Source: Zygnema cylindricum
Taxonomy: Eukaryota; Streptophyta; Zygnematophyceae; Zygnematales; Zygnemataceae
NCBI GenBank assembly: GCA_037447655.1
Contig: JBBHKE010000825.1
Span: 1-55,091, forward strand
Length of the DNA: 55,091 nucleotides
Direction: 5' to 3'
Shown: positions 22,477-33,850 of the stretch, one piece after another
Position numbering within the stretch: the stretch's first letter is position 1
Layout: each line of letters begins with the position of its first letter
Program-made: the position numbers and the translations under genes
The notes under the pieces: generated by a model
The model's database searches: none
Told to the model about the DNA's origin: nothing
What the model saw: only the letters and a program-made list of their open reading frames with translations

Positions 22477-23907
22477 CTTTTGAAAATCCTTCCACAATCC
22501 ATTTTGTACCACACTACGGAGTTTTAGTCGATAGTTATCGCCAATAATTATGGGTAATTGATCGCAAGATATTGGAAATTCATCGCTGAATTTTTTATAC
22601 TCGATGATTGAACTAATATGTCACTATCCATATGTTAAGAAAAGATACATATCGGTTATCGACAAATGCGAACAATACACACACTACAAATACAATAGTT
22701 GTCGGTATAGGCATTACACTCATCACTTAATCAAAAGAACTATGCCACAAATGTGAAGCCAGAATTCAACCCGACGTAGTCCACAATCAAACGGGGAAAG
22801 AAAAATAGCTACCAATAAACCACGATGTTTGGGTTCCCACCAATGTGACGCCCTCTAGATGAAACATTACATGGTGACCTATTTAGATGATCACCCATGG
22901 ATGACAGTCATATTTCTCAACTTACATGCTCTTAGTAAATTCAATGAAATTAAATGAGACACTTTACAAAGACTTATTGTGAATTGTTGTTATTGATTCA
23001 ACGACCCTAAATTTGATCTTTAAATAATGCAAGACAATGTCAATCGCACTACTAAAAAAAGTATTTTGATAGCATACTTTACGGAACATGCCAATCGGTT
23101 CGTTAACTGCTGGTTATTTTATGCTGGTTATTTTATACAAAGTTACATAAAAAGTGTCAGATAATAGCATCAAATCTAGAGAGCACATCATAATTTGATC
23201 CATGGTAGTTGTGATCTCGGGAGCTAGTTCTCTCATGTTCAAAATGCCGAATGTGGGAGCATTGACTTTAGCGGCTACGCTTCTAGATGTGTAGCCAGTT
23301 CAGTACATTGCTAATAGATGTTAGTGTTATACAAAAAAGAGTGTAAACGCTAATTAAGTGTTAATACCTCATTATGTGTTTTTTTGTCGAGAAAAAAAAT
23401 AGCATTAGTAATAATTTTGGCACTCAACTCCAATTTGTGTGACGACATTGTAGCGTTAACGCTGAGCTCGCATCAATACTATTTCAAACACAAGTGTAAT
23501 TCATTGACAAAATTCGCAAAAATACTTGCTTCTAGGGTTTGGGGATGGTACGAAACATGTACATTTGAGTAAAATTCAGTTGTTTTTTTTTTTCTTTACT
23601 CTCTTTTATGTTTATTTTATGTTGTGTTCTCACTCTTTCTTGCTTCTAAATGGTACTCAAAGTTAAATAACACGTGCAATGTAGTTAATATTTGTAAAAA
23701 TGTGATACTTGTTGACGATTTGTACAAAAATGGGAATGTCGTACAAAACACTAATTTTGTTGGACATAACATAAAGTGGTTAACATTAAATACATTTTTT
23801 TTTATTATAATGTTAATAACAAAAATTTATTATTTTGGCGTGAAAGAAGTTGCGTCACAATTATCATTATCAACACCAATAATGATTAGCGGTGTAGTGC
23901 TATATAT
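22477..23907. other. AT-rich intergenic DNA, target region of element Y1
   Basis: No gene recognised. The right end (about 23885-23900, AATGATTAGCGGTGTAG) looks like the terminus of a MITE of the CACCGCGAATCG type, but its other end could not be set. Y1 inserted 8-10 bp beyond it. Confidence 0.4.
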
Positions 23908-24845
23908 TGTTGTCCATAGCCTCTTTCGGCCATGGATTACTCATGGAAACACCCACAGACTACCTCAAAAACAGTTGTGTTTCAGACAACACAGATTACT
24001 CCACAATAAACAAAATCACCTCAACCTGTACCAATGTGCAGTATACCATATACACTGTAAACTCCCAAAGTTACAACCAAATCCACCAATGCATCTAGAA
24101 GATTTAAGCTCCAAATCCTCACAAAAACAACTGACAGATTCACAAACTAACCACTTAGACTGCTCACAAAATCTTACAGATATACTAGAATACAATGAAA
24201 CTCCCCACACATATAGACTCTATATCATAGAATAACTCCACAAAGTTTCAAATGAAAGCAGTAAACAAAGTGATCACACCAACAAGTCAAAGATGCAGAA
24301 AAAAGTGTGCCATTGCTTTGATAAACTTGACTGCGATACACAAAATATTCTAAGTCCTACAATTTATACTCAGAGATTTCACTCCTGAATGTACAAAAGC
24401 ATACCAGCCGTACGGTATCTACCATCTACCTAAACTATTGTAAGTATACCCGAATAGTTAAAGGTATGTCACTCTGAACAGATCTACACTAATAAACTAA
24501 TTAGCCAAAAGACAAACCATGTTGCTCAGGATATTTACACCGACATCTCCGTAATCAACACACGCCATATTATCTGCAGCTGCGTTGTCTTGACTGCGTC
24601 GCAGCTGCTCCGTACCGGCGACGCCTATTTCAATATTCCATTTTTTTTACATCGGATCGCTTCACGATCCGCCGTCCATTTGTCACAGCTTGTCCACACC
24701 ACTCAATGAGTCTTTTACGTCACTTTAATTATATCAATCTGTTCGCTCCCCCAATCCGTGAATCTATTCAAACCTCCATATTTAATCCAATTAGCAGTTA
24801 CGCACGAACTGTCTCATACGCACGACCTGACTTTTCAAAACAACA
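23908..24845 (-). repeat. 3' LTR of Y1
   Basis: 938 bp with termini TGTTGTCCATAGCC and CTTTTCAAAACAACA. Contains clustered GCAGCTGCG-like motifs at about 24577-24625. Homologous to LTRs at 28607, 30194 and, in reverse orientation, 34827. Confidence 0.85.
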
Positions 24846-24872
24846 CTCCCCCGAAAATTTAGTTTTGTGCAC
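24846..24872 (-). other. Polypurine tract of Y1
   Basis: The minus strand reads AAACTAAATTTTCGGGGGAG immediately before the TGTTG of the 3' LTR, the position where copia elements prime plus-strand synthesis. Confidence 0.6.
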
Positions 24873-24881
24873 CCAGTAAAA

Positions 24882-25075
24882 GAATGAAGCGTGTAATGCT
24901 ATGTTGCTACACTGCGCTAGTTTGACATCGCATCGCAGTATGAATACAAAGTGCAGCGTGTACTGCTATGTTGCTATGCTGCGCTAGTTGGACATCGCAG
25001 CGCAGAATGAATACAAAGTGCAGCTTGTACTGCTATGTTGCCATGCTGCACTAATTCGACATCGCAGTCTGAGCT
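24882..25075. repeat. 67-bp tandem repeats (about 2.8 copies)
   Basis: Units start at 24888, 24955 and 25022 (AGCGTGTA/AGCTTGTA) and contain TGCTATGTTGC...TGCGCTAGTT...GACATCGCAG. The same motif occurs once beside the 3' LTR of the element at 30194-37100 (about 31200-31255). It is a variable part of the family Y 3' untranslated region. Confidence 0.8.
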
Positions 25076-25930
25076 GCTTCTCTTTTTCACCCTTAATTTC
25101 CTCCTCAAAGCCTCATCTACTGAGACTAAAGCTTTCAAATTCTACACTCCCCTAAAGCTTTAGACTCATTAGTCTATGCTGTATGCAAGTATTTCCACTC
25201 TAATGGATAAACAAAAGAATAAAAATAAATCAAAATTCAAAATTATGTATCAACCTCCACTGTTCATCATACAAGAATTTGAGCAAAAACAACACATCAC
25301 CACTGCTTTGCCAACGACGTCATTGCTCTTGCTGCCCTCTGCCAATTCCCATTCGCTTGCTACCTTCTTGCAAAAAGTGTCCTGTAATAGCTCCCTTTAC
25401 GCCATAAATGCATAACCCTTGAATATTTAGTTGCGTGCACATGAAATAGAATAATCAGCGTGTAAGTGTCATACGTCACCACTCCTTTCGCTGCGCCGCT
25501 ATGGTGCGTCGCTGTTCGCGACGCGAACTACTTCCCAAGATTCTTCACTGCTTTCGCTGCACTTTGCCATGTCTCCCGAAATTTTTTTTCTTGAAAAAGT
25601 CATTTTTTCCACTACCTCCTTGATCTTCAAAAATACATAAATAAATCTTTTTGTTTCTTTTCAGCTAACTCAACAAGGAAGAATACAAATCTAAAATCCT
25701 ACCAAAAACAAATCGAATGTCAAACGAAGTTGTCTTTATAAGACATGCCTGTAATATAAGTTTTTCCAAAATTAAGATTTCTCTAAATTCACATTCTTCA
25801 AAAAATGTCCTCCATAAAATCATTTCTCCCGCTCTCTTATCTTGATCACTTTCTGAGCATGTTTTCTTCTACCTTTGTTCATTTGAATATAACATCTTCT
25901 TTTTGTTTTCTTCATGATCTTTTGTCTTGC
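25076..25930. other. Non-coding interior of Y1
   Basis: Includes a second purine-tract-like sequence at 25143-25170 (minus strand GAGTCTAAAGCTTTAGGGGAGTG), nearly the same as the tract beside the LTR at 31171. The Y1 3' region may therefore have gained about 300 bp between its old and present purine tract. No ORF recognised. Confidence 0.5.
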
Positions 25931-27824
25931 TTAAATGTTTACATTTTTGTCACAATTTTTTACTCGTTTAATGTCAAAAATACTAGTTTTATGTTTCACC
26001 TTTATGTTTTTCTCCATAGGTTTGCTACTTCCATCAAATTCATTTATCTGAGAAATTTTAATTTTGATTCTTCTTCTTTTCAGCTGCACTCTTTTATCTT
26101 TTGCATATCTATTACATTTTTCACTCCCACAAACTTCTTTTCTCACTCCAATTTTCTGAACATTTTTTCTTTGTTTTTCTCTTGGTTCACCAATTTTCAC
26201 GGCCACCTTATTTCTTGTTTCTTCTTCTAAGTGTCCATCTCTTCCTTCAACTCCTCGTGCTTTAGTTAATGAAACTCTAAGACCTCCATAAGTCCTCAAA
26301 GTAGACAGCTTCCAATAAGCCTCTAGGATAACCCTGACCCCTTTGTGTTTCAGCAAAAATAACTGCCACCCTGCCAGACAAAAACACTGACCAACTTCAC
26401 CCCTGTGAAGACAAGACTCCCCTGAGTTGATAGCAAAAATAATCTCTGAATTTGCTCCCCTGATCGGTAAGTTATGGAGGGTCAAAGTTGACCTTTTGTA
26501 CAGAAGCTCTCTGGGAGAGAGGGTCCTATCTTCTAATTTTTCTAAGTCCTATCTCTCTCACAGACTCTATCTACTGATGTACGGAGCCAATCAGAATGCA
26601 GCTCCGTACACAAAAGTACAGCTGCCGGTGTACTTTATGTACGGCCATTGTACGACATGGCCTAAATGTCGACACGTGGTATGTCCGGATTTGCTCTCTT
26701 AATCCTCGGAGATGCCGCGATCCAATGTCATTCCGCCACGTGTCATTCGATGTGGCGATGACCATAAACCGCCGAAATCCTCTTCCGCGATCTCGGCGTT
26801 AATTCCGGCCGTCCGATTAAATTCACATTTAATCGTAGTCGTAATAAATACATGCGAGATATTCGTTTCACTAAAGAAATAAATGCGCGGTATTGGTTTT
26901 TTATCCGTACCGGATCCGTACTTTTACATTTACTGGATATATGTCTCCCGTAATAAGTTACATGTCTCCCGTAATAAGTTACAATTAAATGAACTTTTCT
27001 ACGTATAAATGTTTAAATAATAATCAATCCCTATATTACGTAACACTACTTCTAGACTTAACGGCTAAGGCTACCGGCTACTGTTTGTCTGCCGGCCGGC
27101 AGGTACCAGGATCAAATCCTGCCGCCGGCACATATCTTTTAGTAAAATAAAACCCCTAACTAAAAGATATTTTCCCGTAAACCTCTGGATAGCCTAGGTA
27201 GCCATGGCTCTAGCTCCCTCTCCAATTTCTCAGTGACTGCGACAAGTTTGAGAAGTTGGAGAGAGAAGTTAGAGGTAGACTGCCTCGGCTTCTTTTTTAT
27301 TTCTATTCAGACCTAGAAAATACTTTAAAACGACCATTAATTTCTACAGTTAACAAACTTTCTTGTAAGCAATTTTCACTCACAGGTTTGTCATCTGATA
27401 AGGTCACATAAATTGTGTCCTTCTCTCTTTCGTCCTTCACCACACTATCTTCCGTGACATAACTCGTTCCACCAGTTTCCACATTATACACCTCATTCCT
27501 AATTCCAATTTTCTTCATATCTTCGCCCGGTCCTTCTAGAAAAATTGGGTTTAGTTTATTATTCTTTATGTTTAAGTTTTTTTCGGCTTCCACTTCCAAG
27601 TGACCTTCACTTCCTCTAATTTTTCTTACTTCACACAACTCTTCCTCGTGTAACTCTTTGTTACTCACCAATCTGACGTCTGGAAAAAGGACAGAAACCA
27701 AATCCTTTTCTGTCACCCCCTCCTTTACTCCATTCCAAACACCACATAAGGTCGGTAAATACATAAATTCGTCAACACACGGTGTATGCCTTTTGTCATT
27801 CGTCGAGTCTTGTCTCTCACTCAC
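25931..27824 (-). pseudogene. Unassigned ORF of Y1, interrupted by solo X LTR
   Basis: Minus-strand reading frame in two parts, 27824-27349 and 26269-25931, about 270 codons in total. The frame is continuous across the insertion once the LTR and one GTTAA copy are discounted, so the ORF was open when the LTR landed. It is rich in Lys and Glu. Two related segments (around GHLEVEAEKN...KKIGIRNEV and GHLEEETRNK...QKIGVRKEV) suggest an internal duplication of about 80 residues. There is no DSG protease, integrase or RT motif. It may correspond to a pol linker or to an element-specific ORF; I do not assign a function. Confidence 0.45.
26270..27348 (-). mobile_element. Solo LTR of copia family X (X1), GTTAA target duplication
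   Basis: 1079 bp. On the minus strand it starts TGTAGAAATTAATGG and ends CTTAGAGTTTCA. GTTAA is present at 26265-26269 and 27349-27353, a perfect 5-bp duplication. It carries the antisense tRNA-like segment (box B-like GGATCAAATCC at 27109-27119 on the plus strand) and a 22-bp tandem repeat at about 26941-26984. No internal sequence remains, as after LTR-LTR recombination. Confidence 0.92.
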
Positions 27825-27872
27825 GAAAGCACTTCATTCTTTTCTTGTTGGGGTTCAAACTAGGGTGTTGTC

Positions 27873-28602
27873 TTATCCATCTTTAAAATTCCCTGTAACA
27901 CATGCACTTTTATACGATGGACATACCCTGAAGGTATGTCCTAAATCATTACAGTAAAAACAATTCTTTGGCCGATCTCCGAACTCACTATTACCTTTAA
28001 ATTTCTGAAAGTAAGACTTAGATTCCGATTCCTTTATATTCCTTTCACTTGATAAGACCTTTCTATTAGTCTCTTCATCTAGAATAACTTGTTTAGCTAC
28101 TTTTGTGCTCCAATCAATTTTATCAATTAAAGTCAATCGATCTAGTGCACTCTTATATTCTTTAGGTAGACATCTCATTAACAAGATAGCTTGTTGAGCA
28201 TCTGTAAAGTTTCCTCCTGCCAAATCATTTTCTGCAAATAATACTTGTAAGTCAATAAAGTGTTTCTCCATACTACCTCCTACATACTTGTGTTCAACTA
28301 TTTTTGTAACACTGCTAAGCCAATGATATAAAGACGTCTTTGCATACATACTTTCTAAGCACTTCCATAATTCAGCTGCCTTTTTAACACTTAGGTATGA
28401 CATTACTAAATCCAGAGTCAAAGAGCTCTCAATAACCCTTAGACACTCATGATTTTTTGCTTTTCCATCCATTTGACGTTTCGGCCAAGGTACCGTCTAC
28501 CACATCCATTAGTTCCATCATCTCGAAGTAGCTTTCGAGTGCACACTTCCGGTAGTGATATTTTGATCCATCAAATATAGGTAGCCATGGATGTGGGCCC
28601 AT
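27873..28602 (-). pseudogene. Gag of Y1 (frameshifted)
   Basis: Translation would start at the ATG at 28602-28600, which lies inside the primer-binding site. The N-terminus has the copia gag motif PIFDGSKYHY, followed by CALESYFEMM. One frameshift near 28470 separates it from the main body (28472-27873), which contains the UBN2-type LRVIES...AAELWKCLESMYA pattern and a zinc knuckle CFYCNDLGHTFRVC (CX2CX4HX4C intact). Gag packages element RNA into virus-like particles in the cytoplasm. It is only distantly similar to the X and Z gags in this window. Confidence 0.75.
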
Positions 28603-28606
28603 AACT
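28592..28606 (-). other. Primer-binding site of Y1 (initiator tRNA anticodon type)
   Basis: The minus strand reads AGTTATGGGCCCACA directly after the 5' LTR. 13 of 15 bases match the complement of the anticodon arm of plant initiator tRNA-Met (GGTGGGCCCATAACC, from known tRNA sequence). Confidence 0.65.
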
Positions 28607-29513
28607 TGTTGTCCTTAGCCTCTTTCAGCCATAGATTACTCACGGAAACACCCACAGACTACCTCAAAAAAAAGTTTTTTTTCAGACAACAAAGATTACT
28701 CCACAATAAAAAAAATCACATCAAAATGTACCAATGTTCAGTATACCATATACAGTGTAAAATCCCAAAGTTACAGCCAAAGTCTCACAAAAACAGCTAA
28801 CAGATTCACAAACTAACCACTTAGACTGCTCACAAAATCTTACAGAGATACTGGAATACAACGATACTCCCCACACATATAGACTCTATATCATAGAATA
28901 ACTCCACAAAGTTTCACATGAAAGTAGTAAAAAGAGTGATCACACCAACAGGTCAAAGATGCAAAAAACAGTCTGCCATTGCTTTGATAAACTTGACTGC
29001 GATACACAAAATATTCTAAGTCCTACAAGTTATACTCAGAGATTTCACTCCAGAATGTACGGAAGCATACCAGCGGTACGGTATCTACCATCTACCTAAA
29101 CTATTGTAAGTATACCCGAATAGTTAAAGGTATGTCAGTCTGAACAGATCTACACTAATAAACTTATTAGCCAAAAGACAAACCAATGTTGCTCATGATA
29201 TTTACACTGACATCTCCTTAATCAATACACGCCATATTATCTGCAGATGCGTTGTCTTGACTGCGTTGCAGCTGCTCCGTACCGGCGGCGCCTATTTCAA
29301 TATTCCGTTTATTTTACATCGGATCACTTCACGATCCGCCGTCCATTTGTCACAACTTGTTCACACCACTCAATGAGTCTTTTACGTCACTTTAATTATA
29401 TCAATCCGTTCGCTCCGCCAATCCGTGAATCTATTCAAACCTCCATATTAAATCCAATTAGTAGTTACTTACGAACTGTCTCATACGCACGAAACTGACT
29501 TTTCAAAACAACA
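28607..29513 (-). repeat. 5' LTR of Y1
   Basis: 907 bp, TGTTGTCCTTAGCC...CTTTTCAAAACAACA on the plus strand. Closely matches the 3' LTR at 23908, with small indels. It joins the primer-binding site on its left. Confidence 0.85.
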
Positions 29514-30193
29514 TATACAGGGTAATTTTTTATCGCGAATCATTGATTGATCCAATTTATCGGTTATTGTATATAAGAGATCACGTATATCGCTCTATTG
29601 AAAAGGATAATTTGGATCTTTTCTCTCTCTCTACTTCTTAAGTAGTCGCAAAATTAAGAATTACAGAGGATTGCAAGAGAGGCCATTGTTGCCTCTCAAG
29701 AAAATAGGCTCAAACAAAGAGAGAGAATAGGACATTGACAAAAAGGTGGTATAGTTCAGTATTTCACTCTGGCCCTACAGATTGTTGTACTTCCCAACCT
29801 AGTCAACGCCCGTAGAACTACCCAACCTAGTCAACGTCCGTAACCAGTTGATGAAGAAGAACTAAAACACACGTGGGGTGTGATGTTCATCTAATCACTC
29901 ACAGTTGGAAAGCATTCATTTAACTCCAAAAGGCAAACTGCGGTATATGGAAATGGAGAAATTCACGCGCGCGCAATGTTTGGCCCGCCTCACAAATGAA
30001 CAAACTTCTATTAAGGAAATCTTCGATCAGAAGATCCGCGTAAGCATCGTAAGCCGGGAATGGTTCTTTTGGCGACTTACGCTAGAAGGGCCACAAAATG
30101 ACACATGGCAAACACCACATTGGACGCCAAGGAAGAAGGCGACAGATCCATGGTGTCGGTTATGGGAGGCACATCGACTTTATTGGTGCAGTA
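29514..30193. other. Unclassified spacer between two copia elements
   Basis: An ORF at 29905-30474 (plus) reads into the neighbouring LTR; the part outside it (about 96 codons, MESIHLTPKGKLRYMEMEKF...) has no motif I know. A TATA-like TGTATATAAGAG lies near 29568. The sequence could be part of a gene or element broken by the LTR at 30194. Confidence 0.3.
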
Positions 30194-31171
30194 TGTTGTT
30201 CTACGACCACTGGAGCAGGTGGAGCATCGGTAGTAGTAGTGGAAGTAGACAAAATCTCACTCACAGAAGCTTATCAAGAATCCAATCAAACAACTATTTT
30301 AGGCACAACACCAATTCTGTCACAAAGATCCAAAACTTACACAAAATATACCACAGTATAGAGTATAAAAAAATTGACAACTCCCAAAATTTGAGCTCAA
30401 TTGATCCAGCATACACCAAGATAAGTAACTCAAAAGTTTCCGAAAAAACAGTCTGCAGATTACAAAATCTGTAAATATGGATACATAAAATGTTCTACGT
30501 CCTAAGTTTTATACTCTACACTCAGTTTTCCTACTTCATAAAGTTGTACCGTCGATAAAAGTGTCCCTAAGAGATACGTCCAAAGAACTAAACTTCCACT
30601 AAGGCGAAGTGCTCCTAATCACGCTAAAACTAATCTATCACTGCACATTCAATATTATTGAGAATCCTATACAGGTGATTTGTTCAAATACTTGTCGCCG
30701 GCTTTGTGACACTTGTCTAGATACGTCCATCCGGCTGTTGCAGAGCACATGTTAGCGAGTCACTATTTTATCCTCTTATGAATCTCGTCCTTTGACTTGA
30801 TTCATATCAACCGCAGTTGCGCAACTCAATTCTTAATCATATTCAAATATCTTTAGATTCGTCGCAGTTGCGTTGTCCTATACCAAATTAGCCGCAGCTA
30901 CACTTTATCTCGTTGCCTCGTAGCTGTGTTGTGCGTACAGATCGTATCAAAGATTACCGCAGCTGCGCTTGTCCCGTTTGCGTCGCAGGTGCGTTGTTCC
31001 ACTATGTGTGACACATACATGCGTTGTTCCACTATGTGTGACACATACATGCTGGTGTCAGTACCATTCCAAAACCTGCACTGTGTTTCAGACGACGACG
31101 CGTGTCCCTATAGATCTATATTTCAACCGTTCTATTTATTTGTTGAGACTGAAAGCTTCCCAAAAACAACA
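30194..31171 (-). repeat. Diverged 3' LTR, family Y
   Basis: Ends CCCAAAAACAACA at 31171; left end set at TGTTGTTCTACG by analogy. It contains a run of GCAGTTGCG/GCAGCTGCG motifs every 30-50 bp (30814-30995) and is followed by the element interior. The left boundary is less certain than the right. Confidence 0.65.
30991..31050 (+). repeat. Perfect 30-bp tandem duplication
   Basis: Two identical copies of a 30-mer starting GCGTTGTTCCACTATG at 30991 and 31021, inside the Y-type LTR. Confidence 0.95.
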
Positions 31172-31190
31172 CTTCCCTAAAGCTTTAGAC
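31172..31190 (-). other. Polypurine tract
   Basis: The minus strand reads GTCTAAAGCTTTAGGGAAG immediately before TGTTG of the 3' LTR, the expected site and composition for plus-strand priming. Confidence 0.65.
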
Positions 31191-31331
31191 TCAGTATGCC
31201 AGCGTAGCTGCGATGACGAACTAGCGCAACATCGCAACATAGCAACAGAGCAATTTAGCAGGTCACCCAGTCCCACTACATCTCAATGTTGGACTATAGG
31301 CGCATGGCACTATAGCAGTGCAACAATTCAG

Positions 31332-32280
31332 CTATTCACTTAATCCCATTGCGTCCCTATAATACTTCAACTTAGGAGCAAGGAGAGCTTTAGTGAGCAT
31401 ATCAGCAATCATTTTTGCATCTGGCAAATAGCATAATTTAATCACTCTACAGAACACTTTTTCTCTTACAAAGTGTAATCTTACATCCATGTGCTTGCTT
31501 TTGAAGTGGTGACTCGGGTTAGAAGGAATGGCAATGGCAGCATGGTTATCACGCCATATCACCTGTGGACCTAACTGCATGTATCCCAATTCTTGCAACA
31601 TGGATTTCACCAATAAGAGTTTTTTGAGGGCCAAGCTCCCTGCCATATATTCCGACTCCATCGTCGATTGTGCCGTGACCTTTTGAAGTTTGCTTCTCCA
31701 ACAACAAGTCTCGTTCCCAATTTGCACTACGAATCTCGTGGTGGATTTTCAGCTTGGCATGTCGCCATAGCTTGCACCACTCCATGTTTGCAGCTTCATT
31801 TCTCCTCCGCCTAGTGTGAGTTTGAGTTCTTTGGTTCCTGCCAAGTATCTTAAAACTCTTTTTGTTGCATCACGGTCAGATTTCCTCAGATTCTCTAGAC
31901 TTCTGCTCAGTACCCCAACTGCTGCAGCAATATCCGGACGGGTACAGTTCATGAAATATATTAAACTTCCCACTATTTGTCTAATCTCTTTTTGTTGCAT
32001 CACGGTTAGATTTCCTCAGATTCTCTAGACTTCTACTCAGTACCCCAACTGCTGCAGCAATATCCGGACAGGTATAGTTCATGAAATATATTAAACTTCC
32101 CACTATTTGTCTGTAAGGTATCAGTGTCATAGGAGCATCCTCCCCTGACTCAAAAATTTCACTAACAATAACACCCGATTCTGTGTTTTCCCCCTCTAAC
32201 TCCATTGGTGTTACACATCCTTTTGCCCAGTGCACTCCATATTCATCTAACTTGTTTCCAATAGCCTCCTTTTGAGTCAA
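31332..32280 (-). pseudogene. Copia RT C-terminus and RNase H, with tandem duplication
   Basis: RT/RNase H connection motifs IVGSLIYFMNCTRPDIAAAV and RSLENLRKSDRDATKRVLRY, then RNase H motifs STMESEYMAG, WRDNHAAIAI and LPDAKMIADMLTKAL, ending at TAG (31334-31332). RNase H would degrade the RNA strand during reverse transcription. The RT-end segment is present twice (31856-31982 and 31986-32112, four mismatches), and frameshifts separate the parts (about 31727-31785). This is not functional. Confidence 0.85.
31856..32112 (-). repeat. 130-bp tandem duplication within the RT gene
   Basis: Copies start CTCTTTTTGTTGCATCACGG at 31856 and 31986 and end CACTATTTGTCT. They differ at four positions, more than expected from a very recent slip. 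Confidence 0.9.
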
Positions 32281-32560
32281 TATTATTAATCTCTTTTTCC
32301 TGTCCCTCTCTACCTAGATACCCAAAATATATTTTGCCTCACTGAGGTCTTTCATCTCAAATTGTGAGTTTAAAGCATTTTTAATTTTGTTAGTTTCAGC
32401 CATTGATTTACTAACTAATAGTAAATCATCTACATACACCGCTATATACACTATTCCATCCTAACCCTCTAAAACATAGATAGAGTGATCAGAACTTATC
32501 CTTTTAAATCCTAGGCTAGTTAAGAATTCACCAAGTTTTAGATGGCTGTCTTTGTATGCT
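32281..32560 (-). pseudogene. Copia reverse transcriptase fragment with YVDD active site
   Basis: The minus strand encodes the Ty1/copia active-site block YVDDLLLVSKS (YVDD at 32436-32425), preceded by DHSIYVLEG and a stop. The N-terminal half of RT is missing: the frame passes from the end of integrase (about 32580) straight to LTSLGFKRISSDHSIY, indicating a deletion of several hundred bases. Confidence 0.8.
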
Positions 32561-33402
32561 TAAAGGGATCTATAGATTTCCCTTCATCCATAACCACTAA
32601 ATGCTTGACTAGGATTATATCTTCTCTCTTGATGTCATAGACTCTATATCTTTTTACATCTTCATCATATCCTAGTAGATATCCTAGCTTTTTTTTTGGA
32701 TCTAACTTCCAGTTTGACCGATCTGTGTCTAAACTGAACACTGGAATTCCGATAACCTTTAAGTGTGAAAGATCTGGATTTCGGCCTTTCCATCTCTTAT
32801 AAGGTGTTCGACCTTTTATGCCGAAGTAAGAACACTATTATTGAGATAATTGGCAGTGTTCATATCTTCGGCCCAAAACTTCTTTCCTATCTTCTTATCT
32901 GACAGCATACTCCTAGCACTATCCTGTGTTCATTTAATCTTTTAGCTACACCATTCTACTCAAGATTTGCAGAAACTGTCTTTTGGAGTTGCACTCCATT
33001 TTCTCTCAAAAAGTCTTCAAAATGATTAGAGGTATACTCTCCCCCATTATCACTCCTCACTCTCTTAATACAGGTTTCATGGACTTTCTCACTCCATGCT
33101 TTATATTCTTTCAAAACCTGTGGGGCCTGTGACATATTTTTCATGAAATACACTCTAGAATACCGAGATCAATTGTCAGTGATTGTCATCATAAACCTCT
33201 TACCCTTGGGTGAAGGCACTTTGGCCGGTCCCCAAATATCAGTGTGTACTAAGTCTAAAACTTTTTCTCCTTTATAAGTGGCTTCCTTTGAAAAGGGTAA
33301 CCTGTGTGCCTTACCTTGAGCACAACCACTACACTCACTCAGGTTTTCACTTTCCCCAAACTGAATTCTTTCCCTTATTCCCATTTTTTTCATTTCTTTC
33401 AA
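32561..33402 (-). pseudogene. Copia integrase, broken
   Basis: The zinc-binding end (CSGCAQGKAHRLPF) is followed by VHTDIWGPA (first catalytic Asp), RVRSDNGGEY (second Asp) and the C-terminal block DPKKKLGYLLGYDEDVKRYR. Frameshifts or stops occur near 33160, 32955 and 32760. Integrase would insert the cDNA into chromosomal DNA. Confidence 0.82.
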
Positions 33403-33850
33403 CTTATCTTAATGCACATGTCCAAGCCTCTTATGCCACAACATAATATCATGTACATAAACATAGTAAAGTTTCTTCTTTTCATTGCTTAAATTCAGCC
33501 TAAACATCCCTTGGCTACATTTTTCAGCAGTGAAAAAAACTTCCTCCTCAAAGCTAGCAGTAAAAATTTCCTTCCTATTACTAGTCTCAAAACCCTTATC
33601 ATCCAACACAGACGTTGTGATGAGATTTTTGTTCAACTCAGGAATAAACAATACATCTGAGAATGTCATTATAGATGTCTTCCCTTCCACTAAGATTTTC
33701 ATATCTACCGATCCTACGATGGTAGTAGTAACTACCCTCACATCCCCATACTCAATCTCTACAATGGGAATCTTTCTCATCTTAGTGAATAGTTGTTTGT
33801 CCTTACACATGTGCATGGAGGCACCCGAATCCACAATCCATCCTTCTTGA
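33403..33850 (-). pseudogene. Copia protease and GAG-pre-integrase domain
   Basis: Carries the aspartic protease motif DSGASMHMC (intact) with downstream VLFIPELNKNLI, and the pre-integrase motif MLWHKRLGHVH. Unlike the homologues at 43193 and 51821, the DSG triad is unaltered here. The frame shifts near 33405. Confidence 0.82.

Larger units (their letters stand above)
23908..29513 (-). mobile_element. Copia-type LTR retrotransposon Y1, non-autonomous, with nested X LTR
   Basis: Minus-strand element. The 5' LTR is 28607-29513 and the 3' LTR 23908-24845, both with TGTTG...CAACA ends. Flanks are TATAT (23903-23907) and TATAC (29514-29518), a target duplication with one mismatch. Next to the 5' LTR is a primer-binding site; next to the 3' LTR is a purine-rich tract ending GGGGGAG. 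The interior holds a frameshifted gag and an unassigned ORF but no protease, integrase, reverse transcriptase or RNase H. It is therefore a non-autonomous derivative or heavily deleted. Without the nested X LTR (26270-27348) it would be about 4.5 kb. Confidence 0.8.

Noticed and set aside
24882-25075. CRISPR-like array
   Set aside because: The 67-bp units are contiguous tandem repeats without unique spacers, inside a retrotransposon of a plant-like genome.
29247-29498. 83-codon ORF similar to one at 34736-35104
   Set aside because: Both lie in family Y LTRs in opposite orientation; the similarity is LTR homology, not a gene.
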